Shown here: positions 53,048 through 61,629 of the stretch, piece by piece
How positions within the stretch are numbered: the first letter of the stretch is position 1
Layout: every line of letters begins with the position of its first letter
Assembly (NCBI RefSeq): GCF_036784765.1
Contig: NZ_CP136651.1
Coordinates: 3,112,001-3,176,000 of the forward strand
DNA from: Novosphingobium sp. ZN18A2
GTDB taxonomy: Bacteria > Pseudomonadota > Alphaproteobacteria > Sphingomonadales > Sphingomonadaceae
Reading direction: 5' to 3'
DNA length: 64,000 nucleotides
Notes under the pieces: generated by a model
What the model was told of the DNA's origin: nothing
What the model saw: only the letters and a program-made list of their open reading frames with translations
The model's database searches: none
Translations under genes and position numbers: made by a program

Positions 53048-54634
53048 ATGACTCAGGCGACCGCTACCGCTCCGACCACGGCAGAGCGCACAGCCCACAT
53101 CTTCACCTTCGACGATTTCATCCGCTTCTGGGCCGATGATCGCCCCGATCGCGTGGCGCTGGACGGTTTCGATGGCGTGCTTACCTACGCCGAACTGGCC
53201 GATACGACTGCCCGCGTCGCCGCAGGCCTGAAGGCGATGGGGATCACCAAGGGGGATCGCATCGCCTGGTTCGGCAAGAACAGCGTGCTTTACTTTACGG
53301 TATTCTTTGCGGCTGCCCGCGCGGGCGTGGTCATGGTTCCGGTCGGCTGGCGCCTTGCCCCGCCCGAAGCGGCGTGGATCGTCGAAAACGCGGAAGCCAA
53401 GGCCGTTTTCCTGGGTGACGGGTTCGATGCGATGCAGGAAACTTTCGGCAAGGTCGGAACCGTCCAGCGCTGCTTCACCGCGGACGAGGCCCGCAAATGG
53501 GTCGACGATTGCCAGCCCGGCGATTTCGAACCTGCGGCCGAAGAAGAAGCCGTGCTGCAACTCTACACCAGCGGCACCACCGGCAATCCGAAAGGCGCGG
53601 TGCTTTCCAACCGCAACCTGTTCGGCCTGCGCAAGCAGTCCATCGGGCAGGAACTGGCCTATATGCAGACCACCGACGACGAGGCGATCCTTGTCGCCAT
53701 GCCCTGCGCGCATATCGGCGGCACCGGACTTGGCGTGATGGCGATCGCCGCGGGCCTGCCCGGCATCGTGCTGGCCGAATTCGAGCCGCGCGCGGTGTTC
53801 GACGCGGTGGAGCACAAGGGGATCACCCGTTTCTTCATCGTTCCCGCCGCGTTGCAGATGCTGCTGAACCATCCCGATTGCGGCAAGATCGACTACAGCC
53901 GCCTCAAATACATCCTCTACGGCGCGTCGCCGATTCCGCTTGAACTGCTGCGCGAATGCATCGCGATGTTCGATGCCGAATTCGTGCAGGCCTATGGCAT
54001 GACCGAGACGACCGGCACGATCTGTTCGCTCCCGCCAGAAGACCACTCGGTGGAAGGGAACGAGCGGATGCGCTCTGCCGGCAAGCCGCTGCCGGGCGTG
54101 GAAGTGCGCATCGTCGATGCCGACGGCAACGCGCTCGGCCCGCGCGAGATCGGCGAGATCCAGACGCGTTCGTCCAACAACATGATCGGCTACTGGAAAC
54201 TGCCCGAGGCGACCGCGAGCACGCTGTCGAACGACGGCTGGATTTCGACCGGCGATGCCGGATACGTGGACGAGGACGGCTATGTCTACATGCACGACCG
54301 CATGAAGGACATGATCATTACCGGCGGCGAGAACGTCTATCCCGCCCAGGTCGAAAGCGCGATTTACGGCCACCCCGACGTTCACGAAGTTGCGGTGATC
54401 GGCGTGCCTGACGACAAGTGGGGCGAAGCGGTAAAGGCCGTGGTCGTGCCCAAGCCGGGCCATACCGTCGATCCCGCCAGCGTAATCCAGTGGACGCGCG
54501 AAAAGCTGGCCGCGTTCAAGGTGCCCAAGACCGTGGACGTGATCGATGCCCTGCCGCGCAACCCCACCGGCAAAATCCTGCGCCGCGAACTGCGCGCGCC
54601 CTATTGGGAAGGCAAGGACCGGCAGGTAAACTGA
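53048..54634 (+). CDS. Acyl-CoA synthetase (FadD-like AMP-forming ligase)
   Basis: 528 aa. ANL motifs: LYTSGTTGNPKGAVLSNRN (ATP), YGMTETTGTICSLP, STGDAGYVDEDGYVYMHDRM then KDMIITGGENVYPAQVE, and RNPTGKILRRELR with the catalytic Lys. Activates a carboxylic acid to its CoA ester; chain length or ring type is not readable. GGGAGAA precedes the ATG; a start 15 codons earlier is less likely. Divergent from the TetR gene. Confidence 0.93.
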   Translation: MTQATATAPTTAERTAHIFTFDDFIRFWADDRPDRVALDGFDGVLTYAELADTTARVAAGLKAMGITKGDRIAWFGKNSVLYFTVFFAAARAGVVMVPVGWRLAPPEAAWIVENAEAKAVFLGDGFDAMQETFGKVGTVQRCFTADEARKWVDDCQPGDFEPAAEEEAVLQLYTSGTTGNPKGAVLSNRNLFGLRKQSIGQELAYMQTTDDEAILVAMPCAHIGGTGLGVMAIAAGLPGIVLAEFEPRAVFDAVEHKGITRFFIVPAALQMLLNHPDCGKIDYSRLKYILYGASPIPLELLRECIAMFDAEFVQAYGMTETTGTICSLPPEDHSVEGNERMRSAGKPLPGVEVRIVDADGNALGPREIGEIQTRSSNNMIGYWKLPEATASTLSNDGWISTGDAGYVDEDGYVYMHDRMKDMIITGGENVYPAQVESAIYGHPDVHEVAVIGVPDDKWGEAVKAVVVPKPGHTVDPASVIQWTREKLAAFKVPKTVDVIDALPRNPTGKILRRELRAPYWEGKDRQVN

Positions 54635-54719
54635 CCGGCCGGCCGGCGGTGGCCATGGACGAAACGCGCGGATCGGGGCAAAGCACCGGGCCGATGGCCT
54701 TGCAGCAACCGATCCGCGC

Positions 54720-55169
54720 GTGATTCGTCCCGCCCCGCTGATGGACCCGTGCGGCATAGAGCGCGCGCTGGTGCGCAGCGTGGACGTGCTGGTGCAGGAC
54801 GCCGGTGGGCGCACGCTGCTGCAGTTCCGCGATGGTGCCGCGCGCACTTATCCGCTTGCCTGGAGCTTCTGGGGCGGCGCGGTGGACGATTGCGACGAAA
54901 CGCTTGCCCATGCGGCAGCGCGCGAACTGGAGGAAGAACTGGGCGTATCCGTTCGGCCCGAAGAATTCGAACTTGCCGGCAGGCGCGTCGCGCGGTCGGG
55001 ACGCACCGCACCGCTGTTCCGCCTCGTCCGTGCGCTCGCCTGGACAGACATAACCATACACGAAGGCGCAGGCGCGGGCTGGTTTCGCCGGGCGGAAATC
55101 CTCTCGCTGCCCGCGACGCCGAGCGTCGTCTTCCATGCACAGGAATCCCCGCGCCTGTTCGGCGATTAG
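54720..55169 (+). CDS. NUDIX hydrolase
   Basis: 149 aa from GTG; an ATG seven codons later is possible. NUDIX box: GGAVDDCDETLAHAAARELE EELGV, which keeps REUxEExGU; one extra residue lies between the first Gly and Glu. ALVRSVDVLVQDAGGRTLLQ is the first strand. Hydrolyses a nucleoside-diphosphate-linked compound; substrate unknown. Confidence 0.8.
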   Translation: MIRPAPLMDPCGIERALVRSVDVLVQDAGGRTLLQFRDGAARTYPLAWSFWGGAVDDCDETLAHAAARELEEELGVSVRPEEFELAGRRVARSGRTAPLFRLVRALAWTDITIHEGAGAGWFRRAEILSLPATPSVVFHAQESPRLFGD

Positions 55170-55195
55170 GCGCCGTGAGGATAGAGTCCCCGCGG

Positions 55196-55332
55196 CCAAG
55201 GCGTGAATAGGGGCGATGCCGCTGCGCCGTTGCATCGTGATCGACGCGCAACGCCACCATCACGCCTTGGAAATGTTCAAGCGCCACACGGGCTTAACCA
55301 AAGCCCTATGAGTCAAGCTCATCGCGCTTTGG
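55196..55332. repeat. Two inverted repeats between convergent NUDIX and S10 peptidase genes
   Basis: CCAAGGCGTGA (55196-55206) with TCACGCCTTGG (55260-55270), perfect 11-bp arms around 53 nt; and CCAAAGC/GCTTTGG (55298-55304, 55326-55332) enclosing ATGAG/CTCAT (55308-55312, 55318-55322). Neither has a U-run. They may be transcript-end structures or a small structured RNA. Confidence 0.5.
55216..55311 (+). CDS. Possible 31-codon peptide gene, weak support
   Basis: MPLRRCIVIDAQRHHHALEM then FKRHTGLTKAL; AGGGG lies very close upstream. The stop overlaps an ATG (ATGA) that opens another short frame. It lies in the gap between convergent genes and overlaps inverted repeats, so it may be chance. 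Confidence 0.2.
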   Translation: MPLRRCIVIDAQRHHHALEMFKRHTGLTKAL

Positions 55333-55362
55333 TATTACACGGCGTTGCTCCGATTCCTTCGC

Positions 55363-56952
55363 TTACCGCACGCCGTCGGTCCGCCGGATGAAGTCCGCCA
55401 CGTTCGCGTGCAGTTCGGCCAGCACCTTCGGATTCACATAAACCATGTGGCCCGAACGGTAATACCGGTATTCGATGTTCTTCTGCAAAGCGGGCGACAC
55501 CGGCAGGTGACGCAGTTCGAACTTGCCTTCGAAATAAGGGGTCGAAACGTCGAAATACCCGCCGTTGACCATCACCTTCAACGTGGGGTTCTGCTTCATC
55601 GCGGCGGCAAGGTCGGGCAGCACGTTGGGCAATGCGATCATGTCCCGCCCCGAACCTGGCGGGCGGTGGCGATAGTCCCAGCCCGAATAGACATCGATGC
55701 CCGCCTTGTAGGTCTTGCCCGCACCATAGTGCAGTGTCTGGCGGACATAGGTGTTGAGCGCGGCGACATAGGCCGAACTGATACCCGCGCTTTGCGGATC
55801 GTATTCGGCGACTTTGCTTAAAGGGTCGAGCGTCGGGCCGGTAAAGCGCGTGTCCAATGTGCCGGTGGTAAGACCGCTGCCAGCCAGCAATTCCTTCTGG
55901 AATGCGCCGTATTCGATGCGCAGGTTGGTCTTGATCAGATAGCTGACGGGAAGCCCCGTCAGGTCGTGCAGTTTCCGCGCCATCGCCTGCCTGTCCGCAT
56001 CCGGCAAGTCGTTGCCCTGCATCAGCGCGGCGGCATATTCGGTAGTGGCAAAATGTTCGACCCGGGCCAGAAAGCCTTCCAGGTCGGCGGGCTTGTTCGG
56101 CAGCTTGTCATGATACCACGCGGTTGCGGCATATGTCGGCAGCGCGACGATATAGGGTTCGTCAATCGATGGATTGAGCTGCGGATCGTCCGGCATCGTA
56201 TCCCAGTTGAGGATATTCGACAGCAGGATCGTGCCGTTAAGGTCGATGTCTTCCTGTTGCAGCGCCAGGGTCAGTCCCGCCGCGCGCATCGTGCCGTAGC
56301 TTTCACCGAAAAGGTATTTGGGGCTGTTCCACCGGTTATACTTCGAAAGGAACTGTCGGATGAACATCGCGAAGGCGTGGATATCCTGGTCCACGCCATA
56401 GAACGCCTTGTCCTTGTCTTTCCCCGCAATGCGCGAAAAGCCGGTTCCGGGTGCATCGACGAACACCACGTCCGACACGTCGAGCAGGCTCTGGTCGTTG
56501 CTGACGATGCTGTATGGCGCGGCGGGCGTGTGGGTGCCGTCGCTCACCACCACGCGCACCGGGCCGAAGGCGCCCATGTGCAGCCAGAGGGATGACGAAC
56601 CCGGCCCGCCGTTGAAAACGAAGGTGATCGGCCGGCTGGCTGCAGGTACGCCGTCCCTGAAATAGGCGGCATAGAACATCGACGCTTCGGCCGGCGCCTC
56701 GTCCGCGTCCGCTTTGGCGTCCTTGCCCGTTACGGCGGCATCGTCCCAGCCCTTGGCGTGAACCACTAACGTGCCCGCCATCGCGGTATAGCCGATGCGC
56801 CGCCCGCCGATCGTTACGCTGCCGGCAGATCGCACTTCGTCCGGCGTGAACAGGCCCGCCTGCGCTTTTGCTTGCTGACCGCCATCGGCGGCATGCGCGG
56901 GCAACGAAGCCGCGGCAAGGCCCGCGGCGAACAGGACGGTAATGGATTTCAT
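55363..56952 (-). CDS. Secreted S10-family serine carboxypeptidase-like protein (paralogue 2)
   Basis: 529 aa, signal MKSITVLFAAGLAAASLPAH with cleavage near AHA-AD. Same catalytic set as paralogue 1: NGGPGSSSLWLHMGAFGP, LFGESYGTMRAA, VNGGYFDVSTPYFEG and RSGHMVYVNPK. Long identical stretches, such as SRIAGKDKDKAFYGVD, show recent common origin. Directly downstream of the TonB receptor but behind a strong terminator, so probably a separate transcript. Confidence 0.88.
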   Translation of the reverse strand: MKSITVLFAAGLAAASLPAHAADGGQQAKAQAGLFTPDEVRSAGSVTIGGRRIGYTAMAGTLVVHAKGWDDAAVTGKDAKADADEAPAEASMFYAAYFRDGVPAASRPITFVFNGGPGSSSLWLHMGAFGPVRVVVSDGTHTPAAPYSIVSNDQSLLDVSDVVFVDAPGTGFSRIAGKDKDKAFYGVDQDIHAFAMFIRQFLSKYNRWNSPKYLFGESYGTMRAAGLTLALQQEDIDLNGTILLSNILNWDTMPDDPQLNPSIDEPYIVALPTYAATAWYHDKLPNKPADLEGFLARVEHFATTEYAAALMQGNDLPDADRQAMARKLHDLTGLPVSYLIKTNLRIEYGAFQKELLAGSGLTTGTLDTRFTGPTLDPLSKVAEYDPQSAGISSAYVAALNTYVRQTLHYGAGKTYKAGIDVYSGWDYRHRPPGSGRDMIALPNVLPDLAAAMKQNPTLKVMVNGGYFDVSTPYFEGKFELRHLPVSPALQKNIEYRYYRSGHMVYVNPKVLAELHANVADFIRRTDGVR

Positions 56953-57000
56953 CTGCGCAAGGTTCCCCGGTTTGTCCGGCGTTAACTGCCGGTCCGGACC

Positions 57001-57042
57001 GAACAAATAAAGGGCGGGGCGGCTGTGTAAACCGCCCCGCCC
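57001..57042 (-). terminator. Rho-independent terminator of the TonB receptor gene
   Basis: A perfect 11-bp GC stem: GGGCGGGGCGG (57012-57022) with CCGCCCCGCCC (57032-57042), 9-nt loop. On the minus strand TTTATTTGTTC follows. Confidence 0.9.
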
Positions 57043-57069
57043 CGCTGGAGAGCCTTCTGGGGCTGTCCC

Positions 57070-59568
57070 TTACCGGAACGTGGTCTTCAGCGTTGCACCC
57101 CATGTCCGGCTGTGGCCGGGGAAGCGCACCGCCGTGTTGGCGTTGGTCGCGGCCGATACCCAGTAGTATTCGTCCGTCAGGTTGCGCGCCCAGATCGAGA
57201 AGTCCCACTTCCCGTCAAGGTCGTGAACGCCGATACTGGCGTTGATCGTGCCGTAAGGCTTGAGGTTCAGCAGCGGATCGTTCTCGAGCGTGTTCTTCGC
57301 GCTTGACTGGTAATGCCCGTTGACGATTGCCCGGACGCCCAGCTTGTCGCTCACGGGCACGTCATAGCTGATCGTTGCCGCGCCCGAGAATTCGGGGCTG
57401 AGCGGGAAGGTCGCGCCGTCATAGCTCTTGGGCTGGCCCGCCGCGTCGATCCCGGTGAAGCCCTGGATCTCGGTCTTCAGCCATGTCGCGGCAAGAGAGA
57501 CGTTGAGGTTGGGCGTAAGAAACCACGAAAGGTCGCCGTCGAGGCCATAGGCCCGCGACTTGGGCACGTTGTCGAGCCGCAGCAGCGTGGTGTAGATCGG
57601 GTCCGCGAAATAGACCGCCAGCTGCTTGTCGCGATAGTCGTAATAGAACCCTGTCAGGTTGAAGTTCAGCTTGCGGTCAAGCAGCCGCAGCTTGGTGCCC
57701 AGTTCATAGGACGTCAGTTCTTCCTGCCGCGCGGGCGCATCCTGCGTGGAGATGTTCGCGGCGTTCACCGGGGTAGAGCCCGATTTGTAGCCGCGGGAAA
57801 CCGACGCGAAGAAGTGCGTATCCGGGTTCACTTCCCATCCCAGCGCGACGCGCCACGCCACGTTATCCTCGTCCAGCTTTGACTTGACGATGCCGAAGGT
57901 GCCCGTGGCCGGATCGAAGGTGTTGCACTGGTTGGTCCCGATCGGCGCCGTCACCACACCATAAACCTGGTAGAAGAACGCCCGGTTGAACAGGTTCACG
58001 TTGGGCTGCATCGACCCGTTGATATCGCGCGAACAGCCGGCGAAATCCTGCGTATCCTTGGTGTAGCGGATGCCGGTCGTCAGCGTCAGCGCCGGGGTAA
58101 GCGTCCAGTCGGAGCTTGCGAAGATGCTCTTCGTCTCGACGTTGAAGTTCGCCGTATCGCGATAGGTGCGGAACGATTGCAGCACGTCGGTAACGGTATA
58201 GCCTTCCGAATTGAACGGCGAGTTCAACAGGTCGAGCCCCAGGATCGTCGCGCGGATGGCGCCGACGTTGGCGTTCTGGCCCAGCAACGTCTGGTTGGTG
58301 TCCAGCACCTTGTCGTTGGCATAGTATCCGCCGATTACCCAGTCGGCCGGCCCGGTCTTGCCCTGGAAACGCATTTCCTGGGAGATCGAGTCAACATAGC
58401 CTTCGGCGTGCTGCACCAGGATCACATAGGGGGAGCCGGACCAGTCGAACGTGCCGTTGCGCTTTACCTTGTTATAGCCGGTGAGCGAAACGAACTGGAT
58501 GTTGTCGGTCAGGTCGAACTGCATCAGCCCGCGGATGCCGATGTACCAATCGTTCTCGCGCAGCGGGTCGGAAATGCCCGCGCCGCGTCCGATGTCGGTC
58601 GAGCGCGACGAATAGGGAGCCCAGTCGGCGGTATCCTGGTTCCACGTGTCCTTGTGCGCGGCAATATATTCGGGCAGCCCCGCGGCGTTGAACATGGAAA
58701 ACAGCGTTCCGTTCGCCGGATCGGTGTTGGGCGTAAAGCCGATGCCTTGCGCGGCCAGCGTGTCGGACTTGTTCTTCCAGCCGTTGATGCCGAGTTCCAG
58801 CTTCATTCGGTCGGTCGGGTGCGCGGTGATCGTCAGGCGCGCGCCATACTTGTGGACCTTGCCCAGCTTTTCGTCGCGGCTGGCGCTCTTCTGCCAACCT
58901 TCCCAGCTATCCTCGGTGCGCCACGCCAGGCGCGCGGCCAGCCCGTCACCCATCGGCACGTTGAGGAAGCCTTCGGTGTTCAGGGTCTGGAAGTTGCCGC
59001 CTTCCACCGTAAGCCCGGCGGAAAGGTCGTCCGTCGGCTTTGCGGTGATGAAATCGACAAGACCCGCCGTGGTGTTGCGGCCGTAGAGCGTGCCCTGCGG
59101 CCCCTTCAGCACCTCGACACGTTCAAGATCGAACACCGGGCCGGAATTCATGAACGGATAGGCCAGCGCCACTTCGTCGACATAGGTGCCGACCGTGGAC
59201 GTGGAAGAAAGGTTGATCGTATTGAAGCCGATACCGCGCAGCGTATAGATCGGCACGCCCTGATACCCGCGCGAGACATTGAACGAAGGCACCACCGTCT
59301 GCAGGTCTTCGGTGGACGTGACGCGCAGATCCTTCAGCTTTTCGCCGCTGAACGCCTGGACCGATGCGGGCACATCCTCAAGCGACTGGGCACGCCTTTG
59401 CGCGGTAACGACGATAACGCCGTTTCCGGCCGCCGGCGCATCGGGCGTAGCGGCTTCGGCCGCCTGCGAATCGGGTGCCGTCTGCGCAAGCGCCGGTGCG
59501 GCGAACAGCGGCGTGGCAAGCATCGAAGCAGCAAGCAAGGAAGGCGCGATTCGCCTGGCAATCGACAT
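57070..59568 (-). CDS. TonB-dependent outer-membrane receptor
   Basis: 832 aa. Signal MSIARRIAPSLLAASMLATP; a TonB box-like VIVVTAQRR near residue 45; plug domain (SLEDVPASVQAFSGEKLKDL, IYTLRGIGFNTIN, DLERVEVLKGPQGTLYGRNT); a 22-strand barrel ending SRTWGATLKTTFR with terminal Arg after Phe. GGGAGAGAG lies 5-6 nt before the ATG. No N-terminal signalling extension. Sphingomonad receptors of this type import non-siderophore substrates as often as iron; the linked TetR and acyl-CoA genes favour a lipid-like or aromatic substrate (inference). Confidence 0.94.
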   Translation of the reverse strand: MSIARRIAPSLLAASMLATPLFAAPALAQTAPDSQAAEAATPDAPAAGNGVIVVTAQRRAQSLEDVPASVQAFSGEKLKDLRVTSTEDLQTVVPSFNVSRGYQGVPIYTLRGIGFNTINLSSTSTVGTYVDEVALAYPFMNSGPVFDLERVEVLKGPQGTLYGRNTTAGLVDFITAKPTDDLSAGLTVEGGNFQTLNTEGFLNVPMGDGLAARLAWRTEDSWEGWQKSASRDEKLGKVHKYGARLTITAHPTDRMKLELGINGWKNKSDTLAAQGIGFTPNTDPANGTLFSMFNAAGLPEYIAAHKDTWNQDTADWAPYSSRSTDIGRGAGISDPLRENDWYIGIRGLMQFDLTDNIQFVSLTGYNKVKRNGTFDWSGSPYVILVQHAEGYVDSISQEMRFQGKTGPADWVIGGYYANDKVLDTNQTLLGQNANVGAIRATILGLDLLNSPFNSEGYTVTDVLQSFRTYRDTANFNVETKSIFASSDWTLTPALTLTTGIRYTKDTQDFAGCSRDINGSMQPNVNLFNRAFFYQVYGVVTAPIGTNQCNTFDPATGTFGIVKSKLDEDNVAWRVALGWEVNPDTHFFASVSRGYKSGSTPVNAANISTQDAPARQEELTSYELGTKLRLLDRKLNFNLTGFYYDYRDKQLAVYFADPIYTTLLRLDNVPKSRAYGLDGDLSWFLTPNLNVSLAATWLKTEIQGFTGIDAAGQPKSYDGATFPLSPEFSGAATISYDVPVSDKLGVRAIVNGHYQSSAKNTLENDPLLNLKPYGTINASIGVHDLDGKWDFSIWARNLTDEYYWVSAATNANTAVRFPGHSRTWGATLKTTFR

Positions 59569-59604
59569 GTTTCTCTCTCCCAAAAGCACAGTTGTTTGCC
59601 AGAC

Positions 59605-59640
59605 AGTCTATCACCGGATAAAAAGTTATCAATCATGATA
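59605..59640 (-). promoter_or_regulatory. Promoter and operator pair of the TonB receptor
   Basis: Box A TATCA-ATCA-TGATA (59627-59640) and box B TATC-ACCG-GATA (59609-59620). On the minus strand TTGATA (59632-59627), 16 nt, TAGACT (59610-59605) forms a promoter that both boxes overlap. The same A-then-B order occurs before the acyl-CoA dehydrogenase. The TetR gene at 59722 is divergent. Confidence 0.65.
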
Positions 59641-59721
59641 GTGAGGATGGGTTGTGACATTTTTGCACCATAGCGGGTCGGGCCGCTTGCTTTTCCCACC
59701 GCGAACCGGTCAAGTGCCGCG

Positions 59722-60363
59722 ATGAAAGCCCCCGCACGCAAGTCCGCGGCCACGCGCCAGCCTCGCGAAAACAGCCGCGAGACGCTTCTGGACGCGACCA
59801 GCGCGCTGATGCGCGAACTGGATACGGTGGAGGTCGGCATTGTCGACATCGCCGCCCGCGCCGGGGTGAACCACGCGATGATCCGCTATTTCTTCGGCAG
59901 CAAGGAAGGGCTGATGTTCGCGCTTCTGGACCGCGACGTGGAAAAGCGAATTCGGCAGCTGGACCGGCTCTTCGCGCTAGACGTCACACCGACGGAGCGG
60001 ATGCGTATCCACCTGCGCGGCATCATGGATACTTATTACGAGATTCCCTATCTCAACCGCCTGATCCAGCGCATGGTGCGCGAAGCGGACCCGGTGCGGG
60101 TGGAACACGTGGCGGAAGAATTGCTGAAACCGATCGCGCAGGCACAGCACCGAATTATCGAGGAAGGGGTGAAAGCCGGCGAATTTCGTCCGATCGATCC
60201 CAAGCTGTTCTATTTCAACACGATCGGCTCGGCCGACGGGCTTTATGCCAACCGCTTCACGCTTTCGGCCGTGTTCGGCGACGTTCCGCATTTCGATCCG
60301 CAGCTTCATGCCCGGTATCGCGATCAGACGGTAGACACGCTGATGCGGGGCTTGCTTGTCTGA
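59722..60363 (+). CDS. TetR-family transcriptional regulator
   Basis: 213 aa. HTH: RETLLDATSALMRELDTVEV then GIVDIAARAGVNHAMIRYFF GSKEGL. The C-terminal ligand domain is about residues 80-213. It sits between the divergent TonB receptor and the acyl-CoA dehydrogenase, both of which carry matching TATC/GATA boxes, so it is their likely repressor, perhaps with an acyl-CoA ligand. Confidence 0.92.
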   Translation: MKAPARKSAATRQPRENSRETLLDATSALMRELDTVEVGIVDIAARAGVNHAMIRYFFGSKEGLMFALLDRDVEKRIRQLDRLFALDVTPTERMRIHLRGIMDTYYEIPYLNRLIQRMVREADPVRVEHVAEELLKPIAQAQHRIIEEGVKAGEFRPIDPKLFYFNTIGSADGLYANRFTLSAVFGDVPHFDPQLHARYRDQTVDTLMRGLLV

Positions 60364-60373
60364 CCAAGCATGT

Positions 60374-60404
60374 TATCAGATCTGATAATTCGTATCACCC
60401 GATA
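60374..60404 (+). promoter_or_regulatory. TATC/GATA operator pair before the acyl-CoA dehydrogenase
   Basis: Box A TATCA-GATC-TGATA (60374-60387), part of the perfect 16-bp palindrome TTATCAGATCTGATAA, and box B TATC-ACCC-GATA (60393-60404), 18 bp centre to centre. CTGATA and TAACAT within them could be -35/-10. Confidence 0.65.
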
Positions 60405-60429
60405 ACATAACCTGCCGGAGAACTGCCTC

Positions 60430-61509
60430 GTGAATCTCGAACTCGATGACGACCTGCGCCTGTTGGGAGAAAGCCTTTCGGGTTGGCTGGCACAGCATCT
60501 TCCGTTCGAGCGCCGCCGCGAGATGCGCGATGCCACAAGCCAGGCGGGCTTGTGGAACGAGATGAATGCCGCCCTGGGCCTTGCAGGCGCGGGCCTGCCC
60601 GAAAGCTGGGGCGGTTTCGGTCGCGGCTGCGAAGCGCACATGGTCGTGGCCGAAGCGTTGGGTGCCGCGCTGGCCCCCACACCCTATGTCGAAAGCGCGG
60701 TGCTTTCCGGCACGCTTCTGGAATCGCTGCAAGGGCAGGACGAACTGGGGGCACAGCTTGCCGCCGGACGGATCGTGATAACGGCCTGGGAAGAACCGCA
60801 GTCGCGCGGTGACGCGACATCGATCGGCACCGCCGCGCGGGCTGACGGCAACGGCTGGAAGATAAGCGGGCTGAAGCGCGCCGTGCGCTGGGCGGGCGAA
60901 GCCGATGCCCTGCTGGTGAGTGCGAGAACGGCTGACGGCCCGTCAATCTTCCGCGTCGCGCTCGATGCGCCGGGCATGGACCTGCGGGCCTATCGCCTGA
61001 TCGACGATCATCCCGCATCCGACATAACGTTTTCTGACAGCCCGGCCACGCTTCTGGCAAGCGGCGCCGATGCTGCCGACGCGCTGTCGCGCGCGATCGA
61101 CGCGGCCACCGCCGCTACCTGTGCGGAAGGTACCGGTCTGATGCGCACGCTTCTGGACGATACCATCGCCTATACGCGAGAGCGCAAGCAGTTCGGCCAG
61201 CCGCTGGCATCGTTCCAGGTCCTGCAGCACCGCATGGTGGACATGCGGATCGCGGTTGAGGAATCGAGTGCCGCCGCCTTGCTTGCGGCGCTGCGCGCCG
61301 ACGATCCCGCCGCCGTTTCCGCCGCCAAGACCACCGTGGGCGAAGCGGTGCGCAAGATCGGCCAGGAAGCCGTGCAACTGCACGGGGCGATGGGGCTGAC
61401 CGAGGAATTGCGCGTCGGGCATTATTTCCGCCGCACCACCGCGATCGAAAACCAGTTCGGCGACGCCGACCGCCACCTCGCACGTTATCGCGCGCTGAAG
61501 ACCGCCTGA
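60430..61509 (+). CDS. Acyl-CoA dehydrogenase (FadE-like, small-subunit type)
   Basis: 359 aa, GTG start with CGGAGAA upstream. FAD-binding helices and beta domain: GLAGAGLPESWGGFGRG, VITAWEEPQSRGDATS; C-terminal helical domain with YTRERKQFGQPLASFQVLQH and LHGAMGLTEELRVGHYFRRT. The spacing resembles the smaller partner of pimeloyl/steroid side-chain dehydrogenases, which work as heteromers; no large partner is adjacent. The catalytic Glu of classical enzymes is not obvious at the usual place. Confidence 0.87.
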   Translation: MNLELDDDLRLLGESLSGWLAQHLPFERRREMRDATSQAGLWNEMNAALGLAGAGLPESWGGFGRGCEAHMVVAEALGAALAPTPYVESAVLSGTLLESLQGQDELGAQLAAGRIVITAWEEPQSRGDATSIGTAARADGNGWKISGLKRAVRWAGEADALLVSARTADGPSIFRVALDAPGMDLRAYRLIDDHPASDITFSDSPATLLASGADAADALSRAIDAATAATCAEGTGLMRTLLDDTIAYTRERKQFGQPLASFQVLQHRMVDMRIAVEESSAAALLAALRADDPAAVSAAKTTVGEAVRKIGQEAVQLHGAMGLTEELRVGHYFRRTTAIENQFGDADRHLARYRALKTA

Positions 61510-61629
61510 CCGGCGCGCGCGCCCACGGCGGCCGCGGCTTCGGATTCGAGTGCGGCGCTAAACAGATATTAACCAAGCCGCAGCCATGATCCGGGCCGAC
61601 GCCGCATGTTGGCGTTGCAGGCGAACGAG

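Noticed and set aside
52928-54847. Upstream extension of the TetR frame to 862 codons through the acyl-CoA ligase
   Set aside because: The TetR N-terminus is at 52927; the extension is antisense to the ligase and has no family match.
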